Below are positions 7,709-15,120 of a stretch of 15,120 bases of DNA, piece by piece (the stretch's first letter is position 1; each line of letters begins with the position of its first letter). The notes beneath the pieces are model-generated. The model did not search any database, had not been told where the DNA came from, and worked only from the letters and a program-made list of their open reading frames with translations. The DNA is from JBLIAZ01 sp047631875 (GTDB taxonomy: Bacteria; Bacteroidota; Bacteroidia; Flavobacteriales_C; GCA-002722245), in NCBI GenBank assembly GCA_047631875.1, contig JBLIAZ010000039.1, positions 1 to 15,120 of the forward strand. Reading direction: 5' to 3'. The position numbers and the translations under genes are program-made.

Positions 7709-9061
7709 ATGACGAACAAAAAACTACCGCCAATTGCTGGGGATAAATCACCCATTTTAAATCACTTGCTTAAATTCAAAGCAAGTCCCTACGAATTCAT
7801 TAAAAAGCACAGGGATAATTTAGGTGGAATTTTTTCCTTTAAATTATTCAACAGAATATTTTACGTACTAAGTGACCCTGAGCACATTAAGCATGTGTTG
7901 GTTAGCAATTCAAAAAACTATTCCAGGAAAAAATCTTACGAGTTTTTAGAGGAAATGTTGGGCAAGGGACTACTAACTACTGTTGGTGAGGAATGGAAAA
8001 AAAGAAGAAGGATAGCACAACCCGCTTTTTACAAAGAACAGCTCAAGGGCATTGTTCAAGAGATGGAAAGATCAATTAAACAGTGTATGAACGAGTGGGA
8101 TAGTTCCACGACCGTGAACAAAGACCTGTACCATGAAATGAATGAAATTGCACTGACTGTATTGTGTAATTCAATCATCAAAACCGACGTAGTTGAAAAA
8201 CTACCTGTCATAAAACAAAGCTTACTTGACTCTTTGCATTACTTGTCCAAAAAGCGCTTCAAGGCTTTTAAATTTCTTCACCGCCTTCCGAGCAAAACCA
8301 AAACAGTAGGGCAAAAAGGAATTAAAACCTTAAAGGAAATCGTCCTCAAAATCATTGAAGACCGGCGAGAATCGGGTAGCCAACAAGACGACTTACTTGC
8401 CATGCTTATGGCCTCCACGGACGAAGAAACCAGTAGTTCATTAACCAACGAGGAACTGTTGGATGAAGTAATGACGATATTCATCGCAGGGCACGACACC
8501 ACTGCTGTAGTCCTAACATGGGCAACCTATCTCATTGGAACACACCCTGAAGTAGAACAAAAAATTAGAGAGGAAATAAACCAATACATGAAAGGCGATG
8601 AAGTTGACCTGAATGACTTAAGAAACTTTACTTATACAAAAATGGTTGTACAAGAAGTCCTGCGGTTGTACCCTCCTGTATGGACTTTTGGACGAAAAGC
8701 AATAAACGATGACGACATAAATGGTTTTCATGTCCCTGCGAATACTTCATGTACGATGCCTGCTATATTAACTCATAGATCCAAAGAACATTGGGAAAAG
8801 CCAGATGAGTTTTACCCAGAACACTTTTTACCTGAAGCAACAAAAAAAAGAACTAAATATGCCTACTTCCCTTTTGGAGGAGGACAGCACTTATGTATAG
8901 GCGAACACTTTGCCATGATTGAAATACAACTTGCGATCATTCACATATTGAAAAAATTCAATGTGAAAATTAGTACTCAAGAACCTGTTGAAATGGAAAT
9001 GTTGATCACCTTAAAACCAAAAAATAAAATTAATGTTCAATTTGAAAAAAGAATCAATTAA
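7709..9061 (+). CDS. Cytochrome P450
   Basis: This is a 450-residue haem-thiolate monooxygenase. All diagnostic motifs are present in order: C-helix WKKRR (Trp96, Arg100), I-helix oxygen-activation AGHDTT (260-265), K-helix ExxR as EVLR (316-319), a PERF-like PEHF (370-373), and the haem loop FGGGQHLCIG (389-398) with Cys396 as iron ligand. His394 replaces the more common Arg in FxxGxRxCxG, an accepted variant. There is no N-terminal membrane anchor, so it should be soluble, and there is no fused reductase. It would need ferredoxin and reductase encoded elsewhere. The overall look, with KYAYFPFGGG, resembles fatty-acid or terpenoid hydroxylating P450s, but substrate cannot be assigned. It is the first gene of the cluster; the next start is 3 bp after its stop. 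Confidence 0.97.
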   Translation: MTNKKLPPIAGDKSPILNHLLKFKASPYEFIKKHRDNLGGIFSFKLFNRIFYVLSDPEHIKHVLVSNSKNYSRKKSYEFLEEMLGKGLLTTVGEEWKKRRRIAQPAFYKEQLKGIVQEMERSIKQCMNEWDSSTTVNKDLYHEMNEIALTVLCNSIIKTDVVEKLPVIKQSLLDSLHYLSKKRFKAFKFLHRLPSKTKTVGQKGIKTLKEIVLKIIEDRRESGSQQDDLLAMLMASTDEETSSSLTNEELLDEVMTIFIAGHDTTAVVLTWATYLIGTHPEVEQKIREEINQYMKGDEVDLNDLRNFTYTKMVVQEVLRLYPPVWTFGRKAINDDDINGFHVPANTSCTMPAILTHRSKEHWEKPDEFYPEHFLPEATKKRTKYAYFPFGGGQHLCIGEHFAMIEIQLAIIHILKKFNVKISTQEPVEMEMLITLKPKNKINVQFEKRIN

Positions 9062-9064
9062 CAT

Positions 9065-9817
9065 ATGAAATACCAAGTAAAAGAATGGCCTAGTTACAGG
9101 GACGACATCATCGATTTTTTGAGCTTAAGCAAAGAAAGAAACCCGATTGTAGGAGTTTTTGAAGTAGACATCACAAAGGCCTCTTCCCTATTCGCTCAGC
9201 AAGAAGAGAAATCAAACTCCATCATGGCTTATTTACTGTGGTGCATTGGGCAAGCAGTAAAGGCCCACCCCGAAGTACACGCCATGAAAAAAGGAAAAGA
9301 GGTCATTACATTTGAAGATGTAGACATTTCAATGATGATCGAAAAGGACAGTGATAAAAATCAAAAAATGCCTGTCCCTTATATTTTTAGAAAAATTCAA
9401 AACAAGTCGTATCAAGAAGTAAACAAAGAATTACAGGATGCTAAAAGCAAAGACTTTAGCACCTTAAGTAAGCGACGAAAAAAGAGTAAATTATATAAAA
9501 TATTACCTCGTTTTATACGTCTTGCTCTTTTGAAAAAAGTACTAAGCGACCCGTTTAAAAGCAAAAAAGCCTTAGGTACAATTGCACTTACCTCACTAGG
9601 AATGTTCGTCAAAAACAGGAAGTTTTGGCCTATCCCAGTGGTTCCCTACTCTTGTGGAATTGCAGCAGGATCAATTTACACCAGTCAAGAAGGTGATCAA
9701 ATAAAAAAAATCATGTGCGTGACAGTGACTGTGGATCACAACATTGTGGATGGAGGACCCGCTTCAAGGTTTACACAAACATTGTTTGACATCTTAGAAA
9801 AAGCTGAAGGATTATGA
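9065..9817 (+). CDS. Stand-alone E2-type (CAT-fold) acyltransferase
   Basis: This 250-residue protein corresponds to only the catalytic domain of 2-oxo acid dehydrogenase E2 subunits and chloramphenicol-acetyltransferase-like enzymes. The active-site signature HxxxDG is intact as DHNIVDGG (His225, Asp229, Gly230), and the upstream stretch GTIALTSLGMF (171-181) matches the E2 segment before the active site. There is no lipoyl domain, E3-binding domain or linker, so it cannot act as an ordinary dehydrogenase-complex core. It more likely transfers an acyl group from CoA, or another thioester, to a small acceptor. A Lys/Arg-rich segment (about 128-168) appears enlarged relative to E2 cores. Its ATG is 3 bp after the P450 stop, and its stop overlaps the methyltransferase start. 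Fold confidence is high; substrate is unknown. Confidence 0.85.
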   Translation: MKYQVKEWPSYRDDIIDFLSLSKERNPIVGVFEVDITKASSLFAQQEEKSNSIMAYLLWCIGQAVKAHPEVHAMKKGKEVITFEDVDISMMIEKDSDKNQKMPVPYIFRKIQNKSYQEVNKELQDAKSKDFSTLSKRRKKSKLYKILPRFIRLALLKKVLSDPFKSKKALGTIALTSLGMFVKNRKFWPIPVVPYSCGIAAGSIYTSQEGDQIKKIMCVTVTVDHNIVDGGPASRFTQTLFDILEKAEGL

Positions 9818-10704
9818 AAATAGACAAGCCCAGCACAACCGCACTTTTTGTTGCTCATGGTATGTATTACAACACACACCAAAAGCACCTTAAAAGCGAT
9901 GTTCCAAAAGACATGGCAGCATACAATGCGAAACTCATTGACCACGTATACGGTATTAAAAGTTCCTTTGCTAAAAGGTTAAAAAACATGCAATGTGCCA
10001 TCGCGCAATTTTTCACCATTGACGGGTTTTACTTGCACTTTTTAACGCGTAAAAAATGCATTGAAAAAGAAGCCATTGAAGCCATTAAGAACGGAGCAAA
10101 ACAAGTGGTTGCTTTAGGTGCTGGGTATGATACTTTATGCACCAGACTGGCCCCTCAGTTTCCTGATGTTCAATTTATTGAACTAGATCACCCTGCGACT
10201 GCAAAAAATAAAATAGGAATATTTCAAGAGCTCAAATGGCAACATGAAAACACAACTTACTTGTCCGGTGACCTCATGGAAATCGACCACATTTTGAATG
10301 AAAAAGACTTAAATAAAAACTTAAAAACTGTTTTCATTTGTGAAGGCGTACTCATGTATATCCCTGAAAATAAAATAAGTGATTTGCTGCAAAAACTTCA
10401 CGATAATTTCAAAGAGGACAGCACCTTCATTTTTACATTCATGGAAGAAGACAAGCCTGGAAATTTTCAATTTAAAAATGCGAAAACATTTGTAAAACTA
10501 CTTTTAAAAATAAAAGGCGAACCCTTCTCATGGGGAATTCCGTCGATTAAACTGAATGCGTTCACATCAAAACATGGGTGGGACGTCCAAAAAACCTTTG
10601 ACCACCACGCCATGAGGAAGGAGTTTTTATCTTCTGGAAACGCTCACCTACCTTTAGCAATTGGAGAAAACGTTGCTGTATGCACAAAAAAGGCTAAGCA
10701 TTAA
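9814..10704 (+). CDS. LCMT-family SAM-dependent methyltransferase
   Basis: This 296-residue class I methyltransferase belongs to the leucine-carboxyl-methyltransferase/PPM-like family. SAM-binding motif I is VVALGAGYDTLCTRL (98-112), followed by FIELDHPAT (121-129) with the acidic residue expected to hold the SAM ribose, and the family-typical ICEGVLMYIP (175-184). Bacterial members methylate carboxylates or hydroxyls of small molecules, often in secondary metabolism. The N-terminal segment with MYYNTHQ and the RLKNMQ region fits the substrate-capping helices of the family. Translation is likely coupled to the acyltransferase by the ATGA overlap. A role in O-methylating the cluster product is inferred; a protein substrate is not excluded. 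Confidence 0.9.
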   Translation: MKIDKPSTTALFVAHGMYYNTHQKHLKSDVPKDMAAYNAKLIDHVYGIKSSFAKRLKNMQCAIAQFFTIDGFYLHFLTRKKCIEKEAIEAIKNGAKQVVALGAGYDTLCTRLAPQFPDVQFIELDHPATAKNKIGIFQELKWQHENTTYLSGDLMEIDHILNEKDLNKNLKTVFICEGVLMYIPENKISDLLQKLHDNFKEDSTFIFTFMEEDKPGNFQFKNAKTFVKLLLKIKGEPFSWGIPSIKLNAFTSKHGWDVQKTFDHHAMRKEFLSSGNAHLPLAIGENVAVCTKKAKH

Positions 10705-10707
10705 ATC

Positions 10708-13254
10708 ATGACCAGAGCAATACTACAACGGGCGATTTATCCTTTTACCATGGGAATCTCCACCCTGATTTTTTTCCTGTTAATTGACGCCGACAGTAAA
10801 TTATTGCTGGCAACCACTGCCCCATTCTTGTTTTCAATTGCGGTGATTCTAATATTTGAAAAACAATTAGCCTTCAGGAAAGAATGGAAACCTAGCTTAG
10901 CTGATTTAAAAATTGACTCCTTTTATTTAATAGTCATTCAAACCTTACTTCCTAAAGTTTTAGTTTGGATTGGAGTCCTATTTATGGCACACTTCCTTGC
11001 AGCACATGAACTTACATTTTCCCAGTTATGGCCACATCACTGGTCAATTGGAACGCAAGGAATATTGCTAATATTTGTGTCTGACTTTTTACGGTACTGG
11101 CTGCATCGTTTAAGCCATACTATACCCTTTTTATGGAGGTTTCATGCCGTACATCATTCGGTTGATAAGCTATACTGGATGAACACCTCCAGGTTCCATC
11201 CTGTTGAAAAATCGCTTCAGTTTTGTTTTGACGTATTCCCGTTCATGCTGTTGGCCGTTTCGCCAGAGGTTATCGGATTGCATTTGGTTCTTTATGGTGT
11301 AAATGGTTTCTTTCAGCATTGCAACATTGATTTAAAATATGGATGGTTAAACTACATAGTAAGCAGCACAGAACATCACAGGTGGCATCATTCTAAAAAT
11401 CCAAAAGAGTCCAATAACAATTACGGAAACAACATCATTTTATGGGACATCCTTTTTAAATCCTTTTATCACCCTAACAAAACAGTAGATAAGTTGGGAC
11501 TCATAAATAAGCAGTATCCACAAAGTTTTGGCCCTCAGTTTAAAGCGCCTTTTATTGACCACTTTGACAAGCAAGACCTGCCTTTGTTATCCTACAAAGA
11601 CATTCTTCTGAACCTTTTACTTAAAGTAAAAATGAATTCCATCAAGAAGTCGGTGTATAAAACCTTTTATAAAAAAACACATCATTGCAAAGAGACACAA
11701 ATACAAGTGATGCTTGATATTATTTCAGAAAACAAAAACACCGAATTTGGCAAGGATCATTCTTTTGAAAAAATAAAAACATACGAAGATTTTAAACAGT
11801 ACATTCCTGTGCAGGACTACGAATCATTGCGTCCGTACATATACCGACAAGAGGAAAATCAAGACATCAAAGGAATAATAAGCAAGCCCATAGTCATGTT
11901 TAATAAAACAAGCGGGACAACAGCAGCACCAAAATTATTACCATTAACGGAGGACGCATTGGCCAATTTTAAAACCAACCAACAGGTTTCCTCTTATATT
12001 CAATATCGTGCTCAACCCTTGGCTTATTCAGGTAAAATCGTTGGGATAGTCAGTCCTGCAATTGAAACTAAAAGTGAACATGGTATACCTGTAGGTTCGG
12101 CCTCAGGACATTTTTATAAAACAATGCCCTACGCCGTTAAAAGCAAATACTTGATTCCTCACACCGTTTTTGAAATAAGTGATTATGAACTGAAATACTA
12201 TTGCATTTTATTATTGAGTCTTCAGGATAAAAACATCACTTACATCGGCAGTGCCAACCCTACTACTTTTTTGAAGTTAATTGAAATTTTAAATGAACGT
12301 AAGAAGGACCTGTTGCATGATTTAAAAACCAAAACAGTTAACAACCAAGTGATTGACCACAAACTTCAAAAAGTGGTAGACCGCTTAAACCCATCTAAAA
12401 AGAGGTTAATTGAAATTGAACAATTATTTGCATCAGAGGAATCATTGACGTTTACAAAATTATGGCCCTACATCAAAATGGTTACAGTGTGGACTGGAGG
12501 TAGTTGCGGTATTGCTTTAAGTTCCTTGGTGAAGTTGTTGCCAAAAAAAGCTGTGGTTTATGACCCTGGTTATTTATCCAGTGAAATGAGAGGAAGCATC
12601 ACTTTTGACTTGAAAAATCAAAGTGGATTAATGACTTTCGAGAACAATTTTTACGAATTCATTGAACGCAATGATTTTGAGGCAAATCAGAAGAACTTCC
12701 TCCAGCTACATGAGTTAGAAGTCAACAAAGAATATTATTTATTTGTGACTACTTCGGCCGGTTTGTATCGATATGACATGAATGACATTGTATTGGTGGT
12801 TGGTTTTGAAAACCAATGTCCTCTAATAAAATTTGTTCAAAAAGGCAGAGGAGTTTGCAGCATAACAGGTGAAAAGCTGTACGAGAGTCAAATCATTCAC
12901 AGCCTTAACAAGCTAGATTTAAATTTTGTATTTGTCCAATTTATTGCAAACGAGTCAGCTTATATCTACGAATGTTTCATTGAACTTGACGGAATCATGG
13001 ACGCTTCAAAAACCGAAGCAACAGCTGCTAGGTTGGATACTTTACTGTGCGAGCAAAACATGGAGTACAAGGAAAAAAGAGGAAGTAACCGTTTAAAACA
13101 TGTTGAAATAAAATTACTGAAACGAGGAACATACAGCGCCCTAAAGGAGATAGCCATTACGAAAGGACAAAATGAAAGTCAATTTAAAATCATGCTGTTA
13201 CAGTACAAAAAAGACTTGACTACTAACCTCGAACAATTTTTACAACATGATTAA
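10708..13254 (+). CDS. Fusion: membrane fatty acid hydroxylase/sterol desaturase + GH3-family acyl-acid amido synthetase
   Basis: This is an 848-residue two-domain protein. Residues 1 to about 290 form a membrane di-iron oxygenase of the fatty acid hydroxylase/sterol desaturase family, with hydrophobic segments near 10-50, 72-98, 115-130 and 170-202 and histidine boxes HRLSH (133-137), HAVHH (146-150) and EHHRWHH (222-228). His164 and His204 are further candidate ligands. Residues about 312-848 form a GH3-type adenylating enzyme: ATP/AMP loop TSGTTAAPK (401-409), YLSSE (622-626), LYRYDMNDIV (686-695) and TGEK (720-723). Plant GH3 enzymes activate a carboxylate as acyl-AMP and pass it to an amino acid. 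The frame is continuous with no internal stop, and an intact GH3 N-terminus follows a short linker, so the fusion is real in this sequence. The protein is probably tethered to the membrane, with GH3 in the cytoplasm. Its end overlaps the next gene by 8 bp. Confidence 0.9.
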   Translation: MTRAILQRAIYPFTMGISTLIFFLLIDADSKLLLATTAPFLFSIAVILIFEKQLAFRKEWKPSLADLKIDSFYLIVIQTLLPKVLVWIGVLFMAHFLAAHELTFSQLWPHHWSIGTQGILLIFVSDFLRYWLHRLSHTIPFLWRFHAVHHSVDKLYWMNTSRFHPVEKSLQFCFDVFPFMLLAVSPEVIGLHLVLYGVNGFFQHCNIDLKYGWLNYIVSSTEHHRWHHSKNPKESNNNYGNNIILWDILFKSFYHPNKTVDKLGLINKQYPQSFGPQFKAPFIDHFDKQDLPLLSYKDILLNLLLKVKMNSIKKSVYKTFYKKTHHCKETQIQVMLDIISENKNTEFGKDHSFEKIKTYEDFKQYIPVQDYESLRPYIYRQEENQDIKGIISKPIVMFNKTSGTTAAPKLLPLTEDALANFKTNQQVSSYIQYRAQPLAYSGKIVGIVSPAIETKSEHGIPVGSASGHFYKTMPYAVKSKYLIPHTVFEISDYELKYYCILLLSLQDKNITYIGSANPTTFLKLIEILNERKKDLLHDLKTKTVNNQVIDHKLQKVVDRLNPSKKRLIEIEQLFASEESLTFTKLWPYIKMVTVWTGGSCGIALSSLVKLLPKKAVVYDPGYLSSEMRGSITFDLKNQSGLMTFENNFYEFIERNDFEANQKNFLQLHELEVNKEYYLFVTTSAGLYRYDMNDIVLVVGFENQCPLIKFVQKGRGVCSITGEKLYESQIIHSLNKLDLNFVFVQFIANESAYIYECFIELDGIMDASKTEATAARLDTLLCEQNMEYKEKRGSNRLKHVEIKLLKRGTYSALKEIAITKGQNESQFKIMLLQYKKDLTTNLEQFLQHD

Positions 13255-14365
13255 AGAGCTTGAGATTGTTGATTTACGAATCCCTTTTAAAATACGGTTT
13301 GAGCACAATGCTGCTAAAAGGAATGTGACTCAAAGCATCATCATTGTCGCTAAAAGCGAACTATCTAAAGGATATGGAGAAGGTTGCCCTCGTGAATATG
13401 TAACCAATGAATCTGTTTCAAGTGCAATCGCTTTTTTTAAGAAAATGAAGAACGAGGTCATAGCTAACATCCATGACCTAGACACCTTAAAATCGTTCAA
13501 AGTTGATCATCATGAAGTAATCTCTAAAAACCATTCAATTTGGTGTGCCATTGAAATGGCACTGATTGACTTGTTTGCAAAACAATTAAAATGTTCCGCA
13601 GAACAACTTTTAGGACTTCCTGAATTGTCCAATCATTTTCAATATACCGCAGTGGTTGGTGACGGATCAATGTCGTACTTTAAGGAAGTCGTTGAGAAAC
13701 ATTTGCAGATTGGTTTCACCGACTTTAAAATTAAAATCAATGGCAATAAAAACATTGACTATGAAAAACTGACACACTTAAGGGCGGTAGCTAAAAATTG
13801 CACTGTCCGTTTGGATGCGAATAACATCTGGACTGATTCCGCTGATGTCATTAATTACATCAAGGACCTTCCATTTCAAATAACTGGGATTGAGGAGCCT
13901 TTAGCGAGCAAAAACATCAAAGAGCTCATTGAACTGTCTTCAAAAATATCACCTCCTATCATCCTAGACGAAAGCTTTAACAGCATAGACCAATTAAAAT
14001 CCATATTAAAACTAAAAAAGCCATTCATCATTAATTTGCGTGTATCAAAAATAGGAGGCATTTTAAATTCATTGGCAATTGTACGAGAGTGTACTAAAAA
14101 CAACATTCCAGTAATAATTGGTGCGCAAGTAGGAGAAACTAGCATGCTGACCAGAGCAGCCTTGACTGTGGCCAACATTGCTGGCACGGCATTACTTCAT
14201 CAAGAAGGCGCTTACGGGACATTGCTCTTGAATCATGACATGACAGCTCCTTCATTGATGTTTGGACAAAAGGGCATATTAAATCCTCATACCCTTTTGC
14301 ACCATGACGTACAAGGTTTTCAATTAAAAGTAACTGATTCAGTTATCGTCAACAGTATGACATAA
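13247..14365 (+). CDS. Enolase-superfamily enzyme of the MR/MLE group (dipeptide-epimerase or cycloisomerase-like)
   Basis: This 372-residue protein has the N-terminal capping domain followed by the TIM-barrel of the muconate-lactonising subgroup. Catalytic elements are all present: KIK (Lys161, Lys163), metal ligands in LDAN (Asp190), IEEP (Glu216) and LDES (Asp241), the opposite-face lysine in RVSKIGG (Lys268), and GAQVGETS (292-299). It should therefore bind magnesium and abstract an alpha-proton to racemise, epimerise or cycloisomerise a carboxylate. In Bacillus Ala-Glu epimerase a DxD pair near the C-terminal end of the barrel holds the dipeptide amino group; here the equivalent reads DMT (331-333), so a standard dipeptide substrate is doubtful. 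The start overlaps the end of the GH3 fusion, making it the last gene of the cluster. The superfamily call is firm; the reaction is open. Confidence 0.9.
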   Translation: MIKELEIVDLRIPFKIRFEHNAAKRNVTQSIIIVAKSELSKGYGEGCPREYVTNESVSSAIAFFKKMKNEVIANIHDLDTLKSFKVDHHEVISKNHSIWCAIEMALIDLFAKQLKCSAEQLLGLPELSNHFQYTAVVGDGSMSYFKEVVEKHLQIGFTDFKIKINGNKNIDYEKLTHLRAVAKNCTVRLDANNIWTDSADVINYIKDLPFQITGIEEPLASKNIKELIELSSKISPPIILDESFNSIDQLKSILKLKKPFIINLRVSKIGGILNSLAIVRECTKNNIPVIIGAQVGETSMLTRAALTVANIAGTALLHQEGAYGTLLLNHDMTAPSLMFGQKGILNPHTLLHHDVQGFQLKVTDSVIVNSMT

Positions 14366-14409
14366 ATTGTAAACTACAAATCAAGTGTATATAGTAACTT
14401 AGTGTCATT

Positions 14410-15120
14410 ATGATGAAAAAACATACACTCAGTCTAATTACGATTTGTTTAAGTTTTATCTCTTTTTCCCAACTACCAACTCCTGCTATAGTAGGATACT
14501 GGGAAAGTTGGAATGGAGAGAAATTCATCGACCTCAAAGACATTGATTATCGATACAATGTAATTCACATTGCATTCGCTTCTTTGGAGGGAGGGAATGA
14601 TTATGAGTTAAGCTACACTCCTCCGGGTAGTTATTCCGAGTCAGTCTTTAAAAGTGAATTGGCAGATTTACAAGCAGATGGTAAAAAAATAATCATCAGC
14701 ATTGGTGGACAAAATGACCAGGTGATGCTGGACACTGAACTAGAAAGAGACGCCTTTGTAACATCAGTAAACAGCATAATTGATTACTGGGGGTTTGACG
14801 GATTTGACATTGATTTAGAAGGGTCCTCATTGAATTTTTCAGACATCAACGTTCAAACAATTGGTGACATAAGACAACAATACTTAATTGATGCGATTAA
14901 ATCCATCATGGAAAACCATTACTTAACACATGGAAAAAAGCTCATTCTTACCATGGCGCCTGAAACTGTTTATGTGCAAGGAGCTTTGTCTACAGGGTCA
15001 GGAACTTATGGGGGTGCGTACCTACCTATGATTGAAGCTTTAAACGACAGCATTGACATGCTTAATGTTCAATTATACAACAGCGGAAGCATGTACGGTT
15101 TGGACGGGCCCTCTGGAGGT
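14410..15120 (+). CDS. Secreted GH18 chitinase-like glycoside hydrolase (3' end cut by window edge)
   Basis: The frame is open from ATG 14410 to the window edge (237 codons); a second ATG follows immediately at 14413 and could equally be the start. Residues 1-21 form a signal peptide (MMKKHTLSLITICLSFISFSQ). The mature part begins with the first barrel strand IVGYWESW and shows the family-18 strand SIGG (97-100) and the catalytic signature DGFDIDLE (130-137), with Glu137 as proton donor and Asp135 as its partner. Later MAPE and NVQLYNS match strands of bacterial GH18 enzymes. The predicted activity is hydrolysis of chitin or related N-acetylglucosamine polymers outside the cell. A C-terminal type IX secretion tag would lie beyond the window and cannot be checked. 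It starts 44 bp after the preceding gene. Confidence 0.93.
   Translation, partial: MMKKHTLSLITICLSFISFSQLPTPAIVGYWESWNGEKFIDLKDIDYRYNVIHIAFASLEGGNDYELSYTPPGSYSESVFKSELADLQADGKKIIISIGGQNDQVMLDTELERDAFVTSVNSIIDYWGFDGFDIDLEGSSLNFSDINVQTIGDIRQQYLIDAIKSIMENHYLTHGKKLILTMAPETVYVQGALSTGSGTYGGAYLPMIEALNDSIDMLNVQLYNSGSMYGLDGPSGG

Larger units (their letters stand above)
7709..14365 (+). other. Putative five-gene biosynthetic operon
   Basis: Five plus-strand genes follow each other with gaps of 3 bp, a 4-bp ATGA overlap, 3 bp and an 8-bp overlap. Such spacing indicates a single transcript with translational coupling. The products are all enzymes: P450, E2-type acyltransferase, LCMT-type methyltransferase, hydroxylase-GH3 fusion and an MR/MLE enzyme. 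No transporter, regulator, ferredoxin or reductase gene is included. A shared pathway is inferred from this organisation; the product is unknown. Confidence 0.75.

Noticed and set aside
14367..14379. Small inverted repeat ttgta-aac-tacaa right after the end of the five-gene cluster
   Set aside because: A 5-bp AT-rich stem with a 3-base loop and no T-run is too weak to call a terminator.

Overview
The window is AT-rich DNA from a member of the Bacteroidota, most likely a marine or freshwater Flavobacteriia-type bacterium. The basis is low GC, start codons with no consistent Shine-Dalgarno sequence, a long secreted protein with TPR, PD40-type beta-propeller and Bacteroidota-style SPOR repeats, and a secreted family-18 chitinase. 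No RNA gene, CRISPR array, transposase or integrase was recognised, and composition looks even across the window, so there is no visible sign of recent insertion.

Layout. Minus strand, left side: the first 302 codons of an M20-family dipeptidase (906 down to 1, C-terminus outside the window), then a CLC-family transporter (2250 down to 988) carrying the motif set of fluoride/proton antiporters (CLC-F). A 145-bp divergent gap separates these from plus-strand genes. Next are a 1355-residue secreted envelope protein (2396-6463) and an EI24/CysZ-like membrane protein (6582-7364). A 344-bp gene-free gap with one AT-rich palindrome follows.

The most interesting part is 7709-14365, five plus-strand genes spaced by +3, -4, +3 and -8 bp: a cytochrome P450, a stand-alone E2-type (CAT-fold) acyltransferase with no lipoyl domain, an LCMT-family SAM methyltransferase, an 848-residue fusion of a membrane di-iron fatty acid hydroxylase/sterol desaturase with a GH3-family acyl-adenylating amide synthetase, and an enolase-superfamily (MR/MLE) enzyme. 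The tight packing implies one transcript and one pathway. The chemistry available is two different O2-dependent oxidations, carboxylate activation and probable amide formation, acyl transfer, methylation, and a racemisation or cycloisomerisation. The simplest reading is a small biosynthetic cluster for a hydroxylated, methylated acyl or aryl conjugate (for example an N-acyl amino acid or lipid-like product). The product is not identifiable from sequence, and I do not recognise the cluster as a characterised one.

The window ends inside a GH18 chitinase with a signal peptide (14410 to the edge), 44 bp after the cluster and on the same strand; it is probably a separate function.
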